Assembly: GCF_016889705.1 (NCBI RefSeq)
Contig: NZ_CP069526.1
Span: 5,642,001 to 5,706,000 of the forward strand
DNA from: Amycolatopsis sp. FDAARGOS 1241
Lineage (GTDB): Bacteria > Actinomycetota > Actinomycetes > Mycobacteriales > Pseudonocardiaceae
Direction of reading: 5' to 3'
Length of the DNA stretch: 64,000 nucleotides
Of this stretch, positions 43,505-51,894 are shown in pieces (within the stretch, counting starts at the first letter, position 1; every line of letters begins with the position of its first letter). Under the pieces are notes generated by a model. It was not told the origin of the DNA, searched no databases, and saw nothing but the letters and a program-made list of their open reading frames with translations. Both the position numbers and the translations under genes were made by a program.

Positions 43505-45028
43505 ATGCTCGCTGTGGAGTTGGTGCGCCGGGGTGCCCAGCGTTTCGCGGACCGGACGGCCGTGGTCGTCGGCGACCGGGAGTTCAGCTACGCCGCGGTC
43601 GACGAGCGCGCCAGCCGACTCACCAACGCATTGCTCTCCGCCGGCATCGGCCGCGACACCCGCGTCGGGCTGCTGGTCGACAACGGCGAGTGGTCCGTCC
43701 CGCTGGACTTCGCCTGTCTCAAGGCCGGCGTGACCCGCGTGCCGCTCAACCCGCGCCTCGCCGTCGCCGAACAATCCCGGATGCTCGCCGAGGCCGGCGT
43801 GACGCTGCTGGTCTACAGCGCGCCGCTCGCCGAACGCGCGGTGGCACTGGCCGAGGCGCTCGACGGGCTGCGGCTGGCCGGCCTCGGCGACCGGCAGCGC
43901 GCGCAGGACCTCGACCTCGTGACGGAGCTCGACCGCGTCCCAGCGGCAGATCCGCGGATCGTGGTGGCGCCGGAGGACGTCGTGCTCGCGCTCTACACCT
44001 CGGGCACCACCGGCACGCTCAAGGCCGCGCAGCACACGCAGGCCAGCTTCGCCGCCATCACGGCCAACATCCTCGCCAACTTCCTGTCCCCCGGCCGGGA
44101 TTCGGCGATGCTGCACGCGGCGTCACTGATCCACGCGAGCGGCACGTTCGTGCTGCCGTACTGGATCCGCGGTGGACAGGCCGTGGTCCTGCCCGGCTTC
44201 GACCCCGGGTCCTACGCGGATGCGATCGCGCGGCACCGGATCACGGAGATCAACCTCGTGCCGACCATGCTCGGCATGCTGCTGGCCGGAGGCACCCTGG
44301 ACACCGCCGATCTGTCCACTCTGGACACGATCGCCTACGGCGCGAGCCCCATGCCCCGGCCGCTGCTGAGCGAAGCGCTGGAGCGGCTGGGGCCGAGGTT
44401 CGTGCAGTACTACGGGCAGACCGAGGCGCCGCTGTGCGCGACGGTGCTCGGCAAGGCCGATCACGTCGGCGACCTGCTCGGTTCGTGTGGCCACCCGGCG
44501 GTCGACGCGGAGGTCGTGCTCACCGATCCCGACGGCAATCCCGTGCCCGCCGGTGAGATCGGCGAGATCCGAGTGCGGGCCCCGTTCACGATGAGCGGTT
44601 ACCTCGACGCGCCGGAGCTCACCGCCCAGACGCTCGTCGACGGCTGGATCCGCACGCGCGACCTGGCCCGTGCGGACGAGCGCGGTTACCTGTACCTGGT
44701 CGACCGCGCGAGCGACATGATCGTGACCGGCGGCTACAACGTTTACCCGCGCGAAGTCGAAGACGCACTGGCCGCGCACCCGGCCGTCGCCGAGTCGGCC
44801 GTGGTGGGCGCGCCGGACGCGACCTGGGTCGAGGCCGTGACGGCGTTCGTCGCGCTGCGGCCCGGCGCGACGGTGTCCGAAGAGGACTTGCGCACGCACG
44901 TGCGGGGCCTGCTCGCCGGGTACAAGGTGCCCAAGAGCGTGCGCGTCGTCGACGCGATCCCGAAGTCGGCCGTCGGCAAGATCCTGCGCCGCGCGCTGCG
45001 GGAGCCGTTGTGGGAGGAACACCGATGA
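43505..45028 (+). CDS. Acyl-CoA ligase (AMP-forming, class I adenylate-forming)
   Basis: 507 residues. Motifs in order: LYTSGTTGTLKA (P-loop, about 160-171), YGQTEAP (A5), TRDLARADERGYLYLVDRASDMIVTGGYNVYPREVE (A7-A8) and the catalytic lysine in KSAVGKILRR (A10). It activates a carboxylic acid to the acyl adenylate and then the CoA thioester. The partner enoyl-CoA hydratase starts inside its stop (ATGA), so the product probably enters a beta-oxidation-like or aromatic-acid route. The substrate is not evident. Confidence 0.94.
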   Translation: MLAVELVRRGAQRFADRTAVVVGDREFSYAAVDERASRLTNALLSAGIGRDTRVGLLVDNGEWSVPLDFACLKAGVTRVPLNPRLAVAEQSRMLAEAGVTLLVYSAPLAERAVALAEALDGLRLAGLGDRQRAQDLDLVTELDRVPAADPRIVVAPEDVVLALYTSGTTGTLKAAQHTQASFAAITANILANFLSPGRDSAMLHAASLIHASGTFVLPYWIRGGQAVVLPGFDPGSYADAIARHRITEINLVPTMLGMLLAGGTLDTADLSTLDTIAYGASPMPRPLLSEALERLGPRFVQYYGQTEAPLCATVLGKADHVGDLLGSCGHPAVDAEVVLTDPDGNPVPAGEIGEIRVRAPFTMSGYLDAPELTAQTLVDGWIRTRDLARADERGYLYLVDRASDMIVTGGYNVYPREVEDALAAHPAVAESAVVGAPDATWVEAVTAFVALRPGATVSEEDLRTHVRGLLAGYKVPKSVRVVDAIPKSAVGKILRRALREPLWEEHR

Positions 45029-45795
45029 GCGAAACCGTCCTGGTCGAGCGCCGGGGCCCGGTCACGATCGTCACGATCAACCGGCCCGAGCGCCGCAACG
45101 CCGTGGACCGCGCCACCGCCGAGGCGCTGGCCGGCGCGTTCCGCGCCTTCGACGCCGACGCGGACGCCGCGGTCGCCGTGCTGCAGGGTGCCGAGGGCAC
45201 GTTCTGCGCGGGCGCCGACCTCAAGGCCGTCAGCGAGGGCTCGGGAAACCGCGTCGAACCCACGGGCGACGGGCCGATGGGGCCCACGCGCCTGCGCCTG
45301 GCCAAACCGGTCATCGCCGCGGTCAGCGGGCACGCCGTGGCGGGCGGCCTCGAACTGGCGCTGTGGTGCGACCTGCGCGTCGCCGACGACACGGCCGTCT
45401 TCGGCGTGTTCTGCCGGCGCTGGGGCGTCCCCTTGATCGACGGCGGCACCGTGCGGCTGCCGCGCCTGATCGGCCAGAGCCACGCGATGGACCTGATCCT
45501 CACCGGCCGCCCGGTCCCGGCCGAGGAGGCACTGCGCATGGGCCTGGCCAACCGCGTCGTCCCGGCGGGGCAGGCGCTGGAGGCCGCGGTCGAACTCGGG
45601 AATTCGCTCGCCGCGTTCCCGCAGACCTGCCTGCGCGAGGACCGCGCGTCCGTCCTCGAACAACACGGCGCGAGCGAAGAGTCCGCCCTGGCCAACGAAT
45701 TCGCGCACGGCCGCGTCTCCCTCGCCACCGACACGGCGGCCGGCGCCACCCGCTTCGCCCGCGGCGCCGGCCGGCACGGTTCGTTCGACAGCTGA
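45025..45795 (+). CDS. Enoyl-CoA hydratase/isomerase (crotonase family)
   Basis: 256 residues, ATG overlapping the ligase stop. Crotonase motifs: NRPERRNAVD, AEGTFCAGADLKAV (oxyanion hole), KPVIAAVSGHAVAGGLELALWCDLRVAD. At the second catalytic position I read GVFCRRWGVPLIDGGTVRLPRLIG, lacking the usual Glu; this occurs in crotonases that are not simple hydratases. It acts on the CoA ester made by the coupled ligase. Confidence 0.92.
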   Translation: MSETVLVERRGPVTIVTINRPERRNAVDRATAEALAGAFRAFDADADAAVAVLQGAEGTFCAGADLKAVSEGSGNRVEPTGDGPMGPTRLRLAKPVIAAVSGHAVAGGLELALWCDLRVADDTAVFGVFCRRWGVPLIDGGTVRLPRLIGQSHAMDLILTGRPVPAEEALRMGLANRVVPAGQALEAAVELGNSLAAFPQTCLREDRASVLEQHGASEESALANEFAHGRVSLATDTAAGATRFARGAGRHGSFDS

Positions 45796-45798
45796 CCG

Positions 45799-45828
45799 GG
45801 TGGGGCGCCGCCGAACCGGCGCCCCACC
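45799..45828. terminator. Bidirectional terminator hairpin
   Basis: GGTGGGGCGCCG pairs with CGGCGCCCCACC around CCGAAC. It sits in the 40-bp gap between the convergent crotonase and dctA stops and serves both. Confidence 0.8.
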
Positions 45829-45835
45829 GGGTCGA

Positions 45836-47134
45836 TCACGCGGCCACGTAGCCCGCGTCGAGTTCTCGGTGCAGTGTGACGCGGTCGATCGCCTTTTCCC
45901 ACTTGCCCACGACGAGCGTGGCCACGCAGTTGCCGGCGATGTTGGTGAACACGAAGGCGGCCGAGAGGACACTGTGGACACCCAGCACGAGCGCGATGCT
46001 GCTGACCGGGATCGTGTGCGTGGCCGCCAAGGTCAGGGCCAGCACGGCGATCGCCGAGCCGGACACACCCGCGCCGCCCTTCGAGGTGAGGAGCAGCACG
46101 ACCAGGAGACCCAGCTGAGCCTGCCAGCTCAGGTCGGTGCCTGTGGCCTGCGCGAGGAACACGCTGACCGCGGCGAAGTACAGGCACGTGCCGTCGTGGT
46201 TGAAGCTGTAGGCGGTGGGCAGCACGAGGCCGACCACGGGCTCGTCGACGCCCAGCTTCTCGAGCTTCGCCGTGAGCTGCGGGAAGACGCTCTCCGACGA
46301 GCTCGTGCCGAGCACCAGCACCAGCTCCGCGCGGAAGTAGCGCAGCACCTTCCACAGGCTGACCCCGGCGTAGCGCGAGACCGGCCACAGCACGAGCACG
46401 AAGAACAGCACCACGATCAGGTAGAACACGCCCACGAGCTTGCCGAGCGGCAGCAACGTGGACAGTCCGTACTTCGACACCGTGAAGGCGATGGCGCCGA
46501 ACGCCGCGAACGGCGCGAGGCGCATGACCTTCTTGATGATCCAGAACAGCGACTGCTGCACGGTGCCGACGATGTTCAGCACCGGCTGAGCCTTCTCACC
46601 CAGCGCCGCGAGCCCGCACGCGAACAGGACCGAGAACACCAGCACCTGCAGGATCTCGCCCTTGGCGAACGCGTCGACGGCCGAGGTCGGCACGAGGCTC
46701 ACGAGGAAATCGTCGAAGCCCTCCGACTTCGCCGGCGCCGCGGAAGCCGGGGCGTGCAGCGACGACGGGTCGATGTTCATGCCCTCGCCCGGGCGCAGCA
46801 CATTGACCACGACGAGGCCGAGCACGAGCGCGACCGTGGTGATCACTTCGAAGTACACGATGGCCTTCACCGCGATGCGCCCGACCTTGCCGAGGTCGCG
46901 CACGCTCGCGATGCCGTGGGTGACGGTGCAGAAGATGATCAGTCCGACGACCATCTGGATGAGGTGGATGAAGATGTCGCCGAGGAAGTCGACGTGGTGG
47001 CCGACCGAGGGCGCGAGCGCGCCCACGAGCACGCCGGCGACGACGCCGGCGACGACCTGGAAGGTCAGGTCGGTGTAGAACGGCTTGCGCTTGCGGGTCT
47101 GCCCGGGGGCGCCCGCCGAGGTGGTTTCACTCAT
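45836..47134 (-). CDS. dctA: C4-dicarboxylate symporter, DctA (DAACS family)
   Basis: 432 residues with about eight membrane segments and two re-entrant hairpins. Family motifs: the serine-rich LGTSSSESVFPQL (hairpin 1), SFNHDGTCLYFA (the N-x-DGT substrate/ion motif) and TSKGGAGVSGSA (hairpin 2). It imports succinate, fumarate or malate with H+ or Na+. It is the third gene after the amidohydrolase and decarboxylase-like genes, 53 bp behind, so an aromatic or pyrone dicarboxylate is a possible alternative cargo. Confidence 0.94.
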   Translation of the reverse strand: MSETTSAGAPGQTRKRKPFYTDLTFQVVAGVVAGVLVGALAPSVGHHVDFLGDIFIHLIQMVVGLIIFCTVTHGIASVRDLGKVGRIAVKAIVYFEVITTVALVLGLVVVNVLRPGEGMNIDPSSLHAPASAAPAKSEGFDDFLVSLVPTSAVDAFAKGEILQVLVFSVLFACGLAALGEKAQPVLNIVGTVQQSLFWIIKKVMRLAPFAAFGAIAFTVSKYGLSTLLPLGKLVGVFYLIVVLFFVLVLWPVSRYAGVSLWKVLRYFRAELVLVLGTSSSESVFPQLTAKLEKLGVDEPVVGLVLPTAYSFNHDGTCLYFAAVSVFLAQATGTDLSWQAQLGLLVVLLLTSKGGAGVSGSAIAVLALTLAATHTIPVSSIALVLGVHSVLSAAFVFTNIAGNCVATLVVGKWEKAIDRVTLHRELDAGYVAA

Positions 47135-47187
47135 CGTCTTCCGGTTTCTCCGTTGAATCTCCGGTGCCGGCACACGCCGGGGTGGTG

Positions 47188-48078
47188 CTACACGTCGCCG
47201 AGGACGGCCTTGGCCGGCGCGAACACCTCGTCGGCGTCGAGGCGGCGCGGGAGCAAACCCTGTTCGAGGCACGCGTCGACGATCAGCTCGACGGGGCCCC
47301 GCAGGCGGTCGAAGCCGAACAGCGTCGGGCGCGGTTCACCCTCGGGCCGCTCGACGGTGGCGTCGGCGCGGAGCAGCAGCTCGTAGGCCTCGCGGACGGC
47401 GGCCGGGTTGTCGCGGGCCACGGTGGCGCCGGCGACCACCATGTGGTTGATCGGCATGAACCCGTGCTCGCGCCACCACTGCTCGTCGCGGGCGCGCGCG
47501 TCGGGGATCACCCGCACGAACTCGTCGCCTTCGGGCAGGTCGTTGCCGAGGATGGTGGCGTCGATGCGGCCTTCGCGCAGCAGGTCGGGCAGGCTCGCGT
47601 CGCCGACGCCGTGCTCGACGAAGTCCGGGTCCTCGTACTCGGCGACGTGGGCGCCGTCGCGAGTGAGCCAGCGGATGTCGCGCGAGGCGAGACCGAAGTC
47701 CCCGGTGAGGTGCGCGCGCACCCACATGCCCGTGGTCTGGGTGAACGCCCGGACGCCGATGGTCTTGCCCTTGAGCTCCTCGGGCTTCACCGGCCGTGCC
47801 GCGTGGGCGATGAGGCAGCCGCGCTGGAACCTCGACGCGACGACGGCGGGCAGCAGCACGACCGGGCGGCCGTAGGCGATCGCCTGCAGGGCCGTGACGA
47901 TCGCGAGCTCGCTCAGGTCGTAGGCCTCGTCGCGGACCATCGGCGCGAACGCCTTGTGCACGGGCTTGACGGCGTGGAAGTCGAGCGTGACCGCGTCGCT
48001 GGTGACCTCGCCGTTCTTGAGCGGCTGGGTGTGCGGGTAGTCGGCGAGGACGGTCCGCAGGACGGTCGGCTCAGGCAC
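47188..48078 (-). CDS. 4,5-dihydroxyphthalate decarboxylase-like/substrate-binding-fold protein
   Basis: 296 residues from GTG 48078, overlapping the amidohydrolase stop by 8 bp. VLADYPHTQPLKNGEV at the N-terminus, LSELAIVTALQAIAYG, TIGVRAFTQTTGMWVRAHL, DLPEGDEFVRVIPDA and INHMVVAGATVARDNP are typical of the Pht5-like group, which shares a periplasmic-binding-protein fold. There is no signal peptide, so a cytoplasmic enzyme is more likely than a transport protein. Predicted to decarboxylate an aromatic ortho-dicarboxylate. Confidence 0.85.
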   Translation of the reverse strand: MPEPTVLRTVLADYPHTQPLKNGEVTSDAVTLDFHAVKPVHKAFAPMVRDEAYDLSELAIVTALQAIAYGRPVVLLPAVVASRFQRGCLIAHAARPVKPEELKGKTIGVRAFTQTTGMWVRAHLTGDFGLASRDIRWLTRDGAHVAEYEDPDFVEHGVGDASLPDLLREGRIDATILGNDLPEGDEFVRVIPDARARDEQWWREHGFMPINHMVVAGATVARDNPAAVREAYELLLRADATVERPEGEPRPTLFGFDRLRGPVELIVDACLEQGLLPRRLDADEVFAPAKAVLGDV

Positions 48079-48922
48079 GGTTCCCTCCCGGGTAGAACAC
48101 GGCCGCGGTCCCGCCGAAGATCTGCCGCACGTCGGCATCCGGCAGCACGGAAACGGTTTCGCGGGCCTCGGCGAGGAGGTCGGGCAGCCGGCCCTCGGCG
48201 GCGGGGAAGTTCGAACCCCACACGAGGCGGTTCGCGCCGTAGGCCGCGACCAGGTCCGTGAGGAAGTCCTTGACGGTCGACGCGCCCTTCTCCGCCGCGG
48301 CCAGCGCGCGGTGGGTGAGCTTGAGGTGCACGCCCGGGTAGGCGGCGAGGTCGAACAGGTCCTTGGCCAGGCGGTAGGGACGGCCGTCGGACAGGTCGGG
48401 GCGCGCGCAGTGGTCGAGCAGCACGCGGACCTTCGGAAAGCGGTCGAGCAGTTCGCGCAGCTTGGGCAGACCCTGGATGGTCATCTGCAGGCATACCGGG
48501 ATGTCGTGTTGCTCGGCGTGGGCCCAGGCGGGGAACGAGTCCTCGTGGCCGAGCCAGTCGGCCTGGCCGGGCATGGTGGTGCCGGTGGTGAAGAGGCGGA
48601 AGCCGGAGAAGCCCAGGCCCTGCCAGTGGTCGATCCGCTCGACGGCGTCAGGGGCCATCGCGTCTATGGAGTAGACGCCGGCGAAGCGGTCGGGGTGGCG
48701 CCGCAGCGCCTCGGCGACGTAGCGGTTGTCGTGCCCGTAGACGGTGGACGCCTGCACCACCACGGCCTTCGCGATGCCGGCGTCGTCGAGGGCCCGCACC
48801 AGGCCTTCGATGTCCACGGGGTGGGCCTTCGACCACTCGGACTGCTTCCCCCCGATCGGGTCGACCGGGTACTGCTCCGCGTCCGGGGAGATGACGTGGG
48901 TGTGCGTGTCGATGATGTCCAT
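48071..48922 (-). CDS. Amidohydrolase, 2-pyrone-4,6-dicarboxylate hydrolase/ACMSD-like
   Basis: 283 residues. A TIM-barrel amidohydrolase-2 protein: metal ligands IDTHTHV at residues 4-10, VCLQMTI strand, LLDHCARP and a late WGSNFPA. LigI-type lactonases and decarboxylases share this pattern. With the dihydroxyphthalate-decarboxylase-like gene and the dicarboxylate symporter it forms an operon that I infer handles an aromatic or pyrone dicarboxylate. The double palindrome at 49017-49044 lies about 95 bp upstream. Confidence 0.88.
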   Translation of the reverse strand: MDIIDTHTHVISPDAEQYPVDPIGGKQSEWSKAHPVDIEGLVRALDDAGIAKAVVVQASTVYGHDNRYVAEALRRHPDRFAGVYSIDAMAPDAVERIDHWQGLGFSGFRLFTTGTTMPGQADWLGHEDSFPAWAHAEQHDIPVCLQMTIQGLPKLRELLDRFPKVRVLLDHCARPDLSDGRPYRLAKDLFDLAAYPGVHLKLTHRALAAAEKGASTVKDFLTDLVAAYGANRLVWGSNFPAAEGRLPDLLAEARETVSVLPDADVRQIFGGTAAVFYPGGNRA

Positions 48923-49016
48923 CAAACCTCCTGTGAGCCGGGGGGACGGCGCAGCACCGGGTCCTCGGCGACCCGGCCCCGGAACCCGCGCGCTCCGGCA
49001 GTCCGGGACCATACAC

Positions 49017-49044
49017 GATTGTTAACAATCTCGTACGAGATTGT
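49017..49044. promoter_or_regulatory. Overlapping perfect palindromes upstream of the amidohydrolase operon
   Basis: GATTGTTAACAATC (49017-49030) and ACAATCTCGTACGAGATTGT (49025-49044, a perfect 20-bp palindrome) share ACAATC. Both contain TnGT..ACnA half-sites as in GntR/FadR operators. No regulator gene is adjacent. Confidence 0.7.
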
Positions 49045-49400
49045 GGGAACGATTTCGTCGGCACGACGGTGCGCAGTGTTGCGTGGACGGACAGCGAGCT
49101 GGTCAGGGGCGGTGCGGGAATGGCGGGCGAGGCCATGGTGACAAATCGGTGCCGGGCGCTCGCGACGAGGAGGATGCCGCAAGGATCGGCTTTTGCCGGG
49201 ATCGCGGCCAGGCTCGGCGGCGAAGGCATGCGGCAGCCCCGGGCACGGCGCCGAGAAGTGGCCGCGGGCCGTTCACCCAGCGGCCTTGATCGCGACAGCG
49301 GCGGGCACCGGCTGCGCACACCGACTGGCCCGAAGCCGCAGCGCGGTGGACCCACGCACCGCCAGCGTTCAGCAGTGGGACCGGACCACACGGGACAGCA
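49045..49400. other. Non-coding interval, no feature recognised
   Basis: About 350 bp between the operator palindromes and the AhpD-gene terminator. Frames resemble no protein I know. Confidence 0.45.
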
Positions 49401-49441
49401 CGAAGCCCCGAGCTCCGGAAGGTCCGGAACCCGGGGCTTCG
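49401..49441. terminator. Terminator hairpin of the AhpD-like gene
   Basis: CGAAGCCCCG (49401-49410) pairs with CGGGGCTTCG (49432-49441). The loop contains two TCCGGA boxes. It lies 17 bp past the stop at 49459. Confidence 0.75.
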
Positions 49442-49458
49442 CCGTGGCGGGACGGGCG

Positions 49459-49932
49459 TCAGCCGAACATGCCGACCTGGTAGTCACCCGCCGGCTGCCG
49501 GGTGATGACGTTCATCCGGTTGAACGTGTTGATCAGGGCGATCAGCGCGACGAGGCCGGCGAGGGCGTCCTCGTCGTAGTGCTTCGCGGCGGCCTGCCAG
49601 GCCTCGTCGGTGACGCCGCCCGCGGCGTCGGCGATGCGGGTGCCCTGTTCTGCCAGCTCGAGGGCCGCGCGCTCCGCGTCGGTGAAGACCGTGGCCTCAC
49701 GCCAGGCCGCGACGAGGTTGAGGCGCGTCGGCTCTTCCCCGGCGGCAATCGCGTCCTTGTAGTGCATGTCGGTGCAGTAGCCGCAGCCGTTGATCTGGCT
49801 GGCGCGCAATTTCACGAGCTCCTGCGTCGCGGCGGGCACGCCGGAGCCGTGCACGGCCTTGTCCGCCGAGACGATGTACTTCAGGAACTTGCCGGCGACC
49901 GCGTTCTCGAACAGGTTCAGCCGTGCTTCCAT
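49459..49932 (-). CDS. AhpD-like alkylhydroperoxidase/carboxymuconolactone decarboxylase family
   Basis: 157 residues from ATG 49932 with GAGGAG upstream. The core motif is the CxxC-x3-H of AhpD-like peroxidases (INGCGYCTDMHYKDAI), followed by AAWREATVFTDAERAALELAE and ALINTFNRMNVI. This fits a small redox enzyme reducing alkyl hydroperoxides. Genes of this family usually flank ECF41 sigma factors; one such sigma gene is at 1623 in this window, so regulation in trans is possible. Confidence 0.92.
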   Translation of the reverse strand: MEARLNLFENAVAGKFLKYIVSADKAVHGSGVPAATQELVKLRASQINGCGYCTDMHYKDAIAAGEEPTRLNLVAAWREATVFTDAERAALELAEQGTRIADAAGGVTDEAWQAAAKHYDEDALAGLVALIALINTFNRMNVITRQPAGDYQVGMFG

Positions 49933-50033
49933 GGTGTGCTCCTCAGCCGTCTCTCGAAGCTTCTGCCATCGGGTTACGCAGCATTGACGAGCCGGCGCCG
50001 GAACTTGTGACAGCGGCGAATGTGACCTGCGTC

Positions 50034-51872
50034 TCAGCCCAAGTCGGCCTCCGGCCGGACCTCGAGCGACGCGCCCGCCTGGTGCAGTTCGAGCACGATC
50101 AGCTCGTTGCGCCCACGCCGCCACAACGGCGCCGGGGCGTACAGCGTGCGCTGCGGGCCGCGGCTCCAGTAGCGGCCGAGGTTGAAGCCGTTGAGCCAGA
50201 CGATCCCCTTCTCCCACCCGGGCAACGCGACGAACCCGTCGGCCGGCTCGCCGATCGTCACCGACGCCCGGTGGAAGGCCGGCCCGGCGGGTGCGGTGCC
50301 CGCACGGAAGTGCACTGTGGACAGATCGTCGAGCGGCAGCGGCCGGATCTCCCAGCCGAAGAGCTTCTGCTGGGTGTTCATCGCGACCCACCCGTCGATG
50401 CCCTTGCGGTCGGCGAGGTACGGGCCGTAGTTCACGCGGCCGTTGGTGTCGACGAGGATGTCGAGCTGGTTCTCCGCTTCGGTGAACGTCACGTTCACCG
50501 TGGCGTCGGGCGTGTTCCGGTCGAGCACACCGACCTGCTCTCCCCCGGCGAAGACCAGCGCGCGGTCGGCGAGGCCGTGGATGCTGACCGTCCCGCTGTG
50601 CGGCCCCTGCACCTTCGTGCGGTAGTGGATGAGCCCCGTCGCCTGGCCGACCTTCTCCATCGGCAGCGGCTGCACCGAGTGCACCACCTTCGACAACGCG
50701 GGCAGCGAGTCGAGGAGCGACGCCACTGCGTCCGGCGTCACCGTCTGCGCGGCCAGCCGCGGCGACCGGGCGGGCAGCGGGTCCGAGGGCAGCTTCGTGT
50801 ACTTGCCGATCACGGCGCGCAACGCGGTGAACTTCGCGCCGAGGTCCCCCGCCTCGCCGACGGGCGAATCGTAGTCGTAACTCGTGACGGTCGGCTGGTA
50901 CGTCGTGCCGGATGTGTTGGCACCGCTGGTGAAGCCGAAATTCGTGCCACCACAGGCCATGTACAGGTTGACCGACGCGCCCGTGGCCAGAATCGTGTCG
51001 ACGTAACCCGCCATCTGCTGCGGGTCGCGCGTGTTGTGCTGCTCGCCCCAGTGGTCGAACCAGCCGTCCCAGAATTCGGCCATCATGACCGGCTCGCCGG
51101 GCTGGAACTTCTTGATCGCCTCCAGGCTCGGCACCGGGTTTCCGTCGCCGGTACCGACTTCGAGCGTGCCGGGCAGCGAACCGAAACGCATGAAGAAGTC
51201 CGACGCGCCGTCCGCGGCGAACAGCAGGCTCGTCAACCCGCGCGCGCGCAGGCTGTCGCGCAGGTGCGCCAGGTACGACGTGTCGTTGCCGTAGCTGCCG
51301 TACTCGTTCTCGATCTGCACGGCGATCACCGGTCCGCCGCGGTGTGCTTCGAGCTGGGCCAGCCGCGGCACGAGGTGGTCGTACCACGCGTCGACGGCCT
51401 TGAGGTACTTCGGCTCGGCGCAGCGCAGCTCGAGGTCGCGGTCGGCCAGCAGCCACGCCGGCAGCCCGCCGAACTCCCACTCCGCGCAGATGTACGGGCT
51501 GGGCCGCACGATCACCTGCAGCCCGACCTCGCCCGCGGTGCGGATGAACTTCGGCAGGTCGCGCCAGCCGCTGAAGTCCGGTGCGCCGGGCCGGGGCTGG
51601 TGGAAGTTCCACGCCACGTACGTCTCGACCGTGTTCAAGCCGAGCGCGCGCAACCGCAGCAGCCGGTCGCGCCACTGTTCGGGGTGGATGCGGAAGTAGT
51701 GGATCGCGCCGGAGATGATCTGGAAGGGCTTGCCGTCCAACAGGAACTGCTCGCCCGACACCGTCAGCCCGCGGCGGCCCGCCGCCCCGGCCGGTGCGGC
51801 GAACACGGTGCTCGCCGCAGCCAGCCCGGCGGCCGCGCCACCGAGGAAGCTCCGCCTGCTCACTGGGTTCAC
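50034..51872 (-). CDS. GH35 beta-galactosidase, Tat-exported
   Basis: 612 residues. A twin-arginine signal (SRRSFLGG plus a hydrophobic run to APAGAA) precedes a GH35 TIM barrel: ISGAIHYFRIHPEQWRDRL, NTVETYVAWNFHQP, VRPSPYICAEWEFGGLPAWLL, the acid/base Glu in IENEYGSYG and the nucleophile Glu in MMAEFWDGWFDHWG. C-terminal beta domains (GFNLGRYWSRGPQRTLYAP) complete it. GH35 enzymes release terminal beta-galactose, often beta-1,3 or 1,4. Third gene of the exported glycosidase operon, 22 bp behind the GH84 gene. Confidence 0.95.
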   Translation of the reverse strand: MNPVSRRSFLGGAAAGLAAASTVFAAPAGAAGRRGLTVSGEQFLLDGKPFQIISGAIHYFRIHPEQWRDRLLRLRALGLNTVETYVAWNFHQPRPGAPDFSGWRDLPKFIRTAGEVGLQVIVRPSPYICAEWEFGGLPAWLLADRDLELRCAEPKYLKAVDAWYDHLVPRLAQLEAHRGGPVIAVQIENEYGSYGNDTSYLAHLRDSLRARGLTSLLFAADGASDFFMRFGSLPGTLEVGTGDGNPVPSLEAIKKFQPGEPVMMAEFWDGWFDHWGEQHNTRDPQQMAGYVDTILATGASVNLYMACGGTNFGFTSGANTSGTTYQPTVTSYDYDSPVGEAGDLGAKFTALRAVIGKYTKLPSDPLPARSPRLAAQTVTPDAVASLLDSLPALSKVVHSVQPLPMEKVGQATGLIHYRTKVQGPHSGTVSIHGLADRALVFAGGEQVGVLDRNTPDATVNVTFTEAENQLDILVDTNGRVNYGPYLADRKGIDGWVAMNTQQKLFGWEIRPLPLDDLSTVHFRAGTAPAGPAFHRASVTIGEPADGFVALPGWEKGIVWLNGFNLGRYWSRGPQRTLYAPAPLWRRGRNELIVLELHQAGASLEVRPEADLG

Positions 51873-51894
51873 GAAGGTTCTCCGATCAGGGGGG

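Noticed and set aside
49069..50010. Plus-strand frame crossing the AhpD-like gene
   Set aside because: It passes through a terminator hairpin and lies antisense to a gene with an intact CxxC-x3-H motif.
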